NCBI GenBank assembly: GCA_001275005.1
Contig: JWZX01002550.1
Span: forward strand, 1 to 12,560
Direction: 5' to 3'
Source of the DNA: Chrysochromulina tobinii
Lineage: Eukaryota > Haptophyta > Prymnesiales > Chrysochromulinaceae
DNA: 12,560 nucleotides
A program made the translations under genes and the position numbers. The first letter of the stretch is position 1, and each line of letters begins with the position of its first letter. The notes beneath the pieces are model-generated. The model saw only the letters and a program-made list of their open reading frames with translations. It did not search any database and was not told the DNA's origin. This document shows positions 1-6,200 of this stretch, piece after piece.

Positions 1-21
1 GGGTGGGGGTGGGTGGGGGGG
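1..21 (+). other. G-quadruplex motif
   Basis: Four G runs (3, 5, 3 and 7 G) are separated by single T residues. This fits G3+N1G3+N1G3+N1G3+, the single-nucleotide-loop class known to form very stable parallel quadruplexes. The C-rich complement could form an i-motif. The tract may continue left of the window. Confidence 0.8.
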
Positions 22-267
22 TCGAGGTGGCCGCCGCGATAGTATTTCACGGCAATACTTGTGGCAAACGACACAGAGCTTCTTGCGGAGCGGACGCTGC
101 TTGCACTTCGTGCACCCTTGCGTGTGCACGGCGACTGTGTGAGGGTAATTGACGCCTGATGCCTGCACCCTGCGCTTCCACCAAGCATACTTGAGAGTCA
201 TGCCAACCACACTCCAACCCATGCACCATTGCCGGCAGCGAGGTCGCCTGCCAACTGCGCTTTGCAT
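1..267 (-). CDS. Possible partial minus-strand gene with a zinc-ribbon-like cysteine cluster
   Basis: On the minus strand one frame stays open from an ATG at 267 (another at 201) to the left edge, with no stop in the window. It reads an aromatic/basic stretch (KYAWWKRRVQ), then GVNYPHTVAVHTQ, then the cluster CTKCKQRPLRKKLCVVCHKYC. The spacing is C-x2-C-x9-C-x2-C-x3-C, as expected of a small zinc-binding ribbon, and it is followed by a Pro-rich tail made by the C-rich edge. A similar five-cysteine pattern closes many piggyBac-type transposases, so a transposase remnant is one option; that is inference only. The 5' end could be an ATG here or an exon boundary, and the transcript would run divergently from the next gene. 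The frame is short and could be chance, but the regular cysteine spacing argues against that. Confidence 0.35.
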   Translation of the reverse strand, partial: MQSAVGRRPRCRQWCMGWSVVGMTLKYAWWKRRVQASGVNYPHTVAVHTQGCTKCKQRPLRKKLCVVCHKYCREILSRRPPRPPHPPPP

Positions 268-338
268 TGACTGACAGTAGATCCCTGCGCGCGTCTCCTT
301 CGCAGCATCGTGCGGACGTCTTGAGAACAGCTCCAATT

Positions 339-533
339 ATGGCGAGCGATGAGACTGCGGAGCCTGATGAAGGAGACGAGCAGCAGCATGTCGACGAGGA
401 CGCCATGGATGAGGGCGCAGCGGGAGACGTGGCGGTTGGTGACTACGATGAGCCGCCTGAAGATGAAGACGACGACGGGAGCGACGATGATGAGCCACCC
501 GCAAATGTCTCTGACGAGGACGATGCTCAGGAG

Positions 534-611
<78 letters not shown>

Positions 612-665
612 AACGAGGACGAAGACCAACTGCCCCAAGCTGCCCATGACCCAGCAGCTGACGAA

Positions 666-701
<36 letters not shown>

Positions 702-1379
702 GACCCGATGCCTCCAATGCCTGATGCTGCAGAGCTCGCGAGCCTCGCCAAGGGCGCTGCCGCCGTCACGACTGTGTCTTCCGAGGCTGCGTCAGCTGCT
801 GTCGAACCCGCCGATGAGTCGCAAAACGAGCCCGAAGAGCAGGCGACAAAGGCTGACGGGGCAGTGGCTGCAGTGAAGGCCGATTCACCCTGTGCTGCCA
901 GTGGCACCTCTGCTGCGCTTCACGCGTCGGCACCCGCCGTCGACGGCGACGCAGCGCTGCTGCTCACGGCGGCGCAGTGGGGCGGCTCGCAGGCGCTGGC
1001 AATGGTTGCAATGGTCGCCGCGCCCACCAGCGGCTTGCCCATGGCGGTGCCCTCGTGCCTCTCACACCTTGTCCGCACGAGCGTGCAAGCGGGCGCAGCA
1101 GGAGCAGGCGCGTCGGGCGTCGACGTCGACGATTGCTGCGGGCGCCGTCGGACGCTGTGGCAGCAGCGGCGGCACTACCGCGGTAGAGTCCGGGCGGCCT
1201 TCACTCTTTCCGGCGCCGTCACTTTTCCCTGCGCCGCTGCCACCAACATCGCGGCACGTGACTGCACCGGTGATGGTGGCGTCCGCCCCACCCGTGGCAG
1301 CTGCGCTTCCCGAGCCGGAGGCTGACGACGATGGTGTCGCCGCTCTGTTGCTGGGCTTCGGCGCTGGGGCACGCGCGGG

Positions 1380-1412
<33 letters not shown>

Positions 1413-4400
1413 GCCAGTGCTTAAGCCGCGTCCATCGATGGGCACCACGAACGCAGCAGCGCTTCTGATGGCTGGTCGCGGTGCCAAAGGCTGCAGCGGC
1501 GACAGGGGCCACGATTCTCTGGATGAGGAGGCGGCTTTTGTAGGGCGGCGACGACACCGCGGCGACGACGACGACGACGAGGAGGAGGAGGAGGAGGAGG
1601 GGGAGGAGGAGGAGGACAGCGTACCACCGGGCCTCGAGCGCATCCGCAGCAAGGAGCTCGCGGCCAAGCACCGCTTGCTTGTCGAGCAGGCGCGCCAGCG
1701 CGACGAGCAAGCGAGTGGCGATGACGACGAGGAAGAGGAGGACGTCATCGATCTGCGCGGGGTCGGGCAGAAGGCCGCTGTTGGCATGCGGCTGCAGGTT
1801 TCGTACATGGAGCGATCGGGCAAGTCGCTCGTGCCAGTAGCCTACCGGGGATCAGTGGCTTCCGTCGATATGCGCAAAGGGCTGCGCGTTAAGCTCGACG
1901 GCTACGTGCGCCGCGAGTGGGTGACCGACGAGGATGAGTGGACGTGGCTTCCCGAGCACGACTCCGCGCCGTTGCCCCATCAGCTCGAGCTGATGCGCAC
2001 TATGGTCGACGACGGCGCAGACAAAGGCGACCTCTCTAGCAAAGGCGCCGAGTCCAAGACCAGCGGGCCCAAGGCCGAGGGAAAGGTGGACAAGCCTGCC
2101 AAGGGCGCAAAGGGAGAGGGCGTGTGCGCGCCATCCAGGGCGATCGCCGAGGGCGCAAGCTCGAGCGCTGCGCCGCCCCCGATGCTCTTTGCTGCGCTCG
2201 TGCGACTGCGGCTGCGTGGCGAGCCGATCGTCGAGCTGCCGCCCTCGCTCACCGCCAAGCCTCGGCGCTCCTCAGCTGTGCGCCCGCTGCCCAATACGCT
2301 GATTGGTATCGCGGCCCGCCGCGGCGCACGAGGAGCGCGAGCGCATCGCACAGACGCGCCCGCCCAAGGACCAGGCCAAGCTGCCGACCTCGCCCAAGGT
2401 ACCGGCCTCCCCCGCGGTGCAAAACAGCAAGGCTGCAGCCCCTGTTGCCAAGCATGCTGACGTGGCCGGCGACAAGAGCCTTGCACATGCCGAGAAGGAA
2501 ACCGAGAAAGCTCCGCGCCCAGTTTCCTCGGGCAAGCCCAAGGGTAAGGGCAAGGCGGCCGCCGACAAGGGCGAGAGTAAGCCCGAAAAGGGCGCCAAAA
2601 GCGGCGGCAGCGGCCAAATGGTGAGTGGCAGCACTGTGAATGGTGGGTCGTCGCACGACGACGAAAACGGCGCTGGTGGCGTGGCCGACGGGCAGATGGC
2701 GACAGTGACGATCGCGAATGGGCCGCACACCGGCAAGGAGTGCAAGGTGCTGCACGTGGGCAACGGATGGGTCAAGCTTCAGCTTCCCAACGGGACGGTG
2801 ATGCACATGCGTAAGTGGGACCTGCACGGTGACGTGCCACTGAAGTTGCGCTCGCCGGGCTCCAAGACCTCTTCCAAGCCCTCCCGCACCTTCGAGGCAG
2901 ATGTGGAGGCGGCTTCCAAGGCCCCGTCACAGAAGAGCAAGAGGGATCGCTCCGATGGCCGCCAAACCGAGGTGGACGGGACGGCAGGCGCCTCCACCGA
3001 GAAGGCGGCATCGGTCAACGATAGCCACATCGGCGTTACCGCCGCCGCCGCCGACCAGCAGCCGAGAAAGAAGAAGGGCAGCAGCAAGGAGGTGGCGAGA
3101 GAGACAAAGCGGGCAGCGGCGGCGGCGGCGGCGGCGGTGACGGTGGCGGCGGCGGAGGAGGAGGAGGAAGAGGAGGCAGCGGCCGAGGCGGGCGGAAGGG
3201 AGGTTCCTGAGAAAAAGCCGTCGAAGAAGCGGTCGTCGGAGGCTTGCGAGCTGCAGCAGAACGGCTTCACGTTGGGCACGCATGTGTGGGCGCGCTGGTC
3301 GGGAATCAAGTTTTCGCGCGGCGTGATCTCGAAGCTGCTCACCTCGTCTAAGTGGGTGCTTGTGACGTTCGAGTCGGAGCAGTCGCAGTGGGTCACATCG
3401 CGCGAGATGGTGCTCGACGAGGAGGTGCGCCACGAGTCCCTCGAGGAAGGCACCGAGGTGATCGCCGCGTGGGAGGATGATGACAAGTTCTACAAGGGCA
3501 GGATCATGGGGAAGTCCTCGAACGGCAGATACCGTGTGCGCTACGACGACTGGGACGATGCGCTCGTGATGATCGAGGGGATTCGGCTGCTGCCAGAGGG
3601 CTTCGGTAAGAAAAAACGCCTCAGCCAGGCCGAGGGCAGCAAGGAAGAGGGCAGCATTAGCAGCAAGTCCGAGGGTGACGCCAAGGCGGGAGGAAGCAGC
3701 AGCGTCAGCAGTGGCGCTCTCGCCGCGGTCTCCGCGAGCAATGGTGACGCTGTGCCGCCTCCGACGGCGGAGAAGACGACCGCATCGGGCATTTTGCGGC
3801 AGCGCCGCCAACGGAGCAAGCGAAGCGAGTGTCGGCAGTGCGAAGTCATGCGTGAAAGCCGAGGTGACCGGCACGGCGCCCGTCAACGTACGGCCGGCAG
3901 CGCAAGGTGACGGCGGCCGGATGGCGCGCTTCGTGCGCAATGCTCGCGAGCAGCTCTGGGCCAAGGAACCGGCGCGATTTGATCAGCTGACCAAGCTGCT
4001 TGCACGAGGCGGTTCGATGCGGCTGCCAGCCTTTCCCGATGACCCAAGCGCGACGCGGGAGGAGGTTGCCTTCGAGGCTGAGCTTGTCGCCCTCCTTGAG
4101 TCCTACTCGACACTCATGTCTGAGCTACGAGCGCTCCTCAGCTATGGAGGGCCTGCCTCGCCCTCATCCGTAACCGCACCAGCGTCCGCATCTGCGCCCG
4201 CTCCATTGACGGTATCCGCGCCCGCGCCTTCGGCGGCCGAAGCGCAGCCGAAGGCAGTCTCTAACACAGCGGCCAGTGGCGGTGGCGATTGTGCTAAGGG
4301 CGTGGCAGAACACTTGCATGCGCCGACGGGCGTCGTTGATGTGGTCGCGAGCACGGAGTCGCAGTCCGCAACCACCAGGGCGAGCAGCAGCGCTGGCGGC

Positions 4401-4616
4401 GTAGACAAGGGCGCGCAAGGCAGAGGGGTGCGCGAGCTCCACAAGCTTCTTCAGGAGTTTGGCGAAGGCTCGAGCGTCGGCGTCGAAATTGCGTCCAAGA
4501 CACGTCATCGTGGCGCAGCTGCTGAGGCGTCAGCATCAAATGCGAGCAGCTCGGCCGAGGGTGGCGTGGTTGGCGGCGCGGGAGCCATGCCGCTAAAGAA
4601 GCGACCTCGCGAATGA
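339..4616 (+). CDS. Multi-exon nuclear protein with KOW-like, SH3-barrel and tandem Tudor-like domains (probable chromatin reader)
   Basis: Four exon blocks in shifting frames appear to make one protein of about 1,300 residues. The start is ATG 339, with A at -3 and G at +4; the stop is the TGA ending at 4616. Order of parts: acidic Glu-Asp tracts (534-700); poly-Pro (1381-1416); an Asp/Glu run (1564-1617); an SH3-barrel or Tudor-like domain (1777-1952, ending REWVTDEDEWTWL); a Lys/Pro/Ala linker; a KOW-like domain (2692-2825, GPHTGKECKVLHVGNGWVKL); Lys-rich and Ala/Glu runs; two Tudor-like domains (3276-3429 and 3448-3600, the second with AAWEDDDKFYKGRI and YRVRYDDWDD); a helical bundle (3921-4146); and a C-terminal KKRPRE nuclear signal. 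Tudor barrels usually bind methyl-lysine or methyl-arginine and KOW motifs bind RNA or transcription factors, so a chromatin or transcription role is inferred. Exon joins are predicted, not proven. The blocks could be separate genes or carry assembly frameshifts, but the shared composition and order favour one gene. Confidence 0.7.
534..611 (+). repeat. (GAGGAC)13 hexanucleotide microsatellite coding alternating Glu-Asp
   Basis: Thirteen perfect units of GAGGAC, with no synonymous variation, encode an uninterrupted Glu-Asp dipeptide run in the first exon of the reader gene. Lack of third-position drift indicates recent expansion by slippage rather than old selection on the peptide alone. The other frames are also open through it, which explains several long spurious ORFs on both strands. 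Confidence 0.95.
666..695 (+). repeat. (GAGGAC)5 second hexanucleotide tract
   Basis: Five further perfect GAGGAC units in the same frame as the 13-unit tract, then GAGGAGGAC. It lies about 55 nt after the first tract, separated by coding sequence for a less repetitive Gln/Ala/Pro stretch. Confidence 0.9.
1183..1300 (+). other. Candidate intron 1 of the reader gene (boundaries uncertain)
   Basis: Coding must pass from the frame used at 339 to the frame used from about 1300. A GT at 1183 and the CAG ending at 1300 give 118 nt, which restores the frame and follows a pyrimidine-rich tract near 1200-1245. A donor at 1147 with the same acceptor also works. The true junction could lie anywhere from about 1040 to 1300. 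Confidence 0.3.
1381..1416 (+). repeat. Proline-coding CCACCG repeat
   Basis: Twelve consecutive proline codons, mostly alternating CCA and CCG, make a hexanucleotide tract of the reader gene. Poly-Pro of this length is a typical flexible linker or SH3/WW/profilin ligand. Confidence 0.85.
1564..1617 (+). repeat. GAC/GAG trinucleotide tract coding an Asp-Glu run
   Basis: Five GAC, seven GAG, one GGG, four GAG and one GAC codon in succession. They encode a second acidic patch just upstream of the first barrel domain. Confidence 0.85.
2122..2353 (+). other. Candidate intron 2 of the reader gene, 232 nt
   Basis: The donor GTGTGC begins at 2122 and the acceptor ATCGCACAG ends at 2353. The length of 232 nt is 1 modulo 3, exactly what is needed to move into the downstream frame. 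Joining gives AKGEG followed by TRPPKDQ, a continuous Lys/Pro/Ala linker in both flanks. An upstream CTGAT (2298-2302) could serve as branch site, and the downstream frame has a TGA at 2300-2302 that the intron would remove. The same donor hexamer occurs in the inferred intron at 9667. Confidence 0.5.
3113..3175 (+). repeat. GCG/GAG trinucleotide tract coding Ala8 and Glu7 runs
   Basis: Eight Ala codons (mostly GCG), Val-Thr-Val, three more Ala and seven Glu codons, lying between the KOW-like and Tudor-like domains. The tract is a low-complexity linker of the reader gene. Confidence 0.85.
3864..3900 (+). other. Candidate very short intron 3 of the reader gene (or frameshift)
   Basis: The frame carrying the Tudor-like domains runs into a TGA at 3908, while the helical-bundle domain is in the next frame. 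GAG|GTGACC to CCGGCAG (37 nt) restores the frame; so do 49-nt (from 3852) and 70-nt (from 3831) choices with the same acceptor. A one-base assembly error would do the same, so the boundary is weak. Confidence 0.25.
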
Positions 4617-4784
4617 GCAATCGGTCAACGCTGAATGCGCGTTTGATGATTGAGTGCACACGACTGCACGAAGCAGAGCTTGCCGCTATGTATAGCGAGC
4701 GATTCAAGTATATATCGTAAAACCGTAAACGCATCGACGCACGACGGACGTAAACACACCTTGCGGCATCACATGATGGACTCC

Positions 4785-4820
4785 ACTCGCACGTCGCGAG
4801 TCGTCTGGGGGTGGCCCCCA
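4785..4820. other. Two adjacent perfect hairpins
   Basis: ACTCGC (4785-4790) pairs with GCGAGT (4796-4801) over a 5-nt loop. Four nucleotides later TGGGGG (4806-4811) pairs with CCCCCA (4815-4820) over a 3-nt loop. Back-to-back perfect stems in noncoding DNA suggest an RNA structure in the 3' or 5' UTR, though short stems arise by chance in GC-rich DNA. Confidence 0.45.
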
Positions 4821-4891
4821 AGGAGAGCGTCCTCGACGATAGGCTACCATGCGGGTTGTAGTTTTGTAACACCTCTTAATTTTTAATCGAG

Positions 4892-4903
4892 ATGAGAGTG
4901 TGA
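4892..4903 (+). promoter_or_regulatory. Minimal upstream ORF (Met-Arg-Val-stop) in frame with the next gene
   Basis: ATG AGA GTG TGA lies 97 nt before the main ATG at 5000 and is in the same frame, with no other stop between its TGA and that ATG. It could reduce initiation at 5000 or, if the TGA were read through, add 35 residues to the protein. Whether it is in the mRNA leader is unknown. Confidence 0.35.
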
Positions 4904-4999
4904 AGAACCGTGAAGAATCAATCGCGCGAGTCAACAGAGGGACGCACTGATCGACGCACTCTCGGGCCTCTCAGCACTCAGGGCCTCTCAAGACATCAC

Positions 5000-5863
5000 A
5001 TGAAAAGCCTGCCAAGTCCCAAGAAAGTGGTTCAAGGCATCGCCAGAGCCACCTCATTCAGGCGGAAGACGCTGCAGCAGCAGCCAAAGACTCTGCCGAC
5101 GACCGATCCCACCACGGAGTCACCAGCCATCAATGATCAGGAGGAAGCACACATGGCGTCGCCACGCGCGAAAAGCCTGCCCAGCCCCATGCAGGTTGCT
5201 CAAGGGATTGCTAGAGTCACCTCATTCAAGCGGAAAACGCTGCAGCAGCAAAAAGTTCCAACGACAGCCACCCCGACCGATGAGTCACCAACTTCCGAGG
5301 TCTCCATAGAAGACATCGATGATCATGAGGAAGCGCGCAGGGAGGAGGCGCTTTTGGCTTCGCTGCGAAACGCCCGGGAACATAATCAGCTCTGCGCGGA
5401 ACCGGAAGATACTCTTCGCAGCTCCGCCCCGATGCAACTACTTACAGCTGGTCCAGATCCTGGCCCTTTTGCGTCGCCCGCGCTCGAGCCGCCGTCGGCG
5501 TCGCCCGATTCGGCGAGGCCCAGGGACAGCATCGTGCTGGACAGAAAGGACTCGCACCTTGACCTTCCCGTGACGAAGCCTCTCCTCGATGGCGGCACGA
5601 GTCATCCGAGACAAGACCGAGCACAATCCTCTCGGCAGGGTGCGTCACTCATGGCGTTGCGTCTCCTCGCGTCACTGATCTCGTTCATCGCTATCGCCAC
5701 GCTTCTCGTGCTCACGTTCGAGACCTCCGCATTGCACCTCGCGTTGCTCGTGACGCGACGGCTGCCTGCCAGCGCCCAAGACCTGGTCTATGAATGCGTG
5801 CCGCGACTCGCACCGCCGCCGCCCATGGTGCGCCGGAGGAAGATTTTACTTGGCCTCTTCTGA
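5000..5863 (+). CDS. Unrecognised single-span membrane protein with a duplicated 27-residue motif
   Basis: The predicted protein has 287 residues, starting at the first in-frame ATG after the TGA at 4901. I do not recognise the family. Residues 2-28 and 58-84 are near copies (22 of 27 identical) built around KSLPSP, then QGIAR, TSF and RKTLQQQ. The basic R/K-R-K-T and TSF sites look like kinase or 14-3-3 targets, but that is inference. A Glu/Asp-rich helix follows (about 96-125), then a Ser/Pro-rich linker. One hydrophobic span lies at about residues 222-240, flanked by Arg on both sides, followed by a 47-residue tail ending MVRRRKILLGLF. No signal peptide is seen, so it is probably anchored by the C-terminal region with the repeats in the cytosol. 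The Kozak context is weak (C at -3). It is a single open frame with no intron evident. Confidence 0.65.
   Translation: MKSLPSPKKVVQGIARATSFRRKTLQQQPKTLPTTDPTTESPAINDQEEAHMASPRAKSLPSPMQVAQGIARVTSFKRKTLQQQKVPTTATPTDESPTSEVSIEDIDDHEEARREEALLASLRNAREHNQLCAEPEDTLRSSAPMQLLTAGPDPGPFASPALEPPSASPDSARPRDSIVLDRKDSHLDLPVTKPLLDGGTSHPRQDRAQSSRQGASLMALRLLASLISFIAIATLLVLTFETSALHLALLVTRRLPASAQDLVYECVPRLAPPPPMVRRRKILLGLF
5003..5083 (+). repeat. Copy 1 of the duplicated 81-nt coding repeat
   Basis: Encodes residues 2-28 of the membrane protein. It aligns without gaps to the copy at 5171-5251, with five amino-acid changes, several conservative (R/K, V/A). Confidence 0.85.
5171..5251 (+). repeat. Copy 2 of the duplicated 81-nt coding repeat
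   Basis: Encodes residues 58-84, the partner of 5003-5083. Many third positions differ between the copies while the peptide is kept, which points to an old duplication held by selection. Confidence 0.85.
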
Positions 5864-6145
5864 CCTTCTGTCGGAGGGGCACGGCCATGCATGCCGTCGC
5901 AGAGTCCGGTCCACGCCAAGGCACGACGACAGCACTTTGCTTTGTGTTTGTGAGTGGTGGAGAAAATACGAAAACGACACCACACAGGCAAGGTCCGAGG
6001 ACGGGTGAGTTTGTTTCACACAGATTATCATACCGGTAGCGTGAACACAGCTGCTTACGTGTTGTGTGTGAGCACAACGGCATGCACGTCAATCTTCATC
6101 CCCTCCTCTAGTGCGCTTGTCGCGCCACCGCCGAGCACAGCAGAC
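5864..6145 (+). other. Spacer and 5' leader of the MYND-domain gene
   Basis: No gene is seen in these 282 nt. A perfect donor consensus GTGAGT begins at 6005, with possible acceptors at CACACAG (6022) or further right, so a leader intron is possible. An upstream ORF (6082-6111) and the first copy of a duplicated block lie just before the start codon. The frame upstream is open back to a GTG at 5954, but no ATG precedes 6146 in it. Confidence 0.5.
6082..6111 (+). promoter_or_regulatory. Nine-codon upstream ORF in the MYND gene leader
   Basis: ATG 6082 begins MHVNLHPLL and ends at TAG 6109-6111. It is the counterpart, in the first copy of a duplicated block, of the real start codon at 6146; a 7-nt length difference moves it out of the main frame. 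Confidence 0.4.
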
Positions 6146-6200
6146 ATGCACCTCATCCCCTCTTCTAGTGCGCTTGTCGCGCCACCGCCGAGCACAGCAG
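6096..6200 (+). repeat. Tandem duplication, two 48-nt copies with a 57-nt period
   Basis: Positions 6096-6143 and 6153-6200 are identical except for one C/T change. ATGCAC precedes both copies (6082 and 6146). The second copy encodes the first residues of the MYND protein (IPSSSALVAPPPSTAG); the first is leader. The near identity indicates a recent duplication. Confidence 0.9.

Larger units (their letters stand above)
4617..4999 (+). other. Intergenic spacer between reader and membrane-protein genes
   Basis: No convincing gene is seen in these 383 nt. Composition drops to more A/T than the coding flanks. It holds a TATATAT at 4709-4715, two adjacent hairpins (4785-4820), an AT-rich AATTTTTAA at 4878-4886 and a three-codon upstream ORF at 4892. 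It presumably contains the 3' UTR of the reader gene plus the promoter and leader of the next gene. Confidence 0.6.

Noticed and set aside
198-907. Long minus-strand frames with Val-Leu, Arg-Pro and poly-Ser runs
   Set aside because: They are reverse translations of the GAGGAC tract, which has no stop in these frames; composition outside the repeat is not protein-like.
1062-1823. Minus-strand frame rich in Ser and Gly opposite the acidic and proline tracts
   Set aside because: Mirror of GAC/GAG and CCACCG repeats; the plus strand carries the recognisable domains.
2927-3964. 345-codon minus-strand frame opposite the Tudor-like domains
   Set aside because: Arg/Leu/His-rich shadow of a GC-rich gene; the plus strand holds two recognisable Tudor-like domains.
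4878-4886. AATTTTTAA resembling an Sm-binding site of a spliceosomal snRNA
   Set aside because: No U1, U2, U4 or U5 signature sequences are found upstream; a short AT run in a spacer is enough to explain it.
5954-6145. N-terminal extension of the MYND protein from a GTG at 5954
   Set aside because: There is no ATG in that frame before 6146, and nuclear genes rarely start at GTG; the region looks like leader with a possible donor site and uORF.
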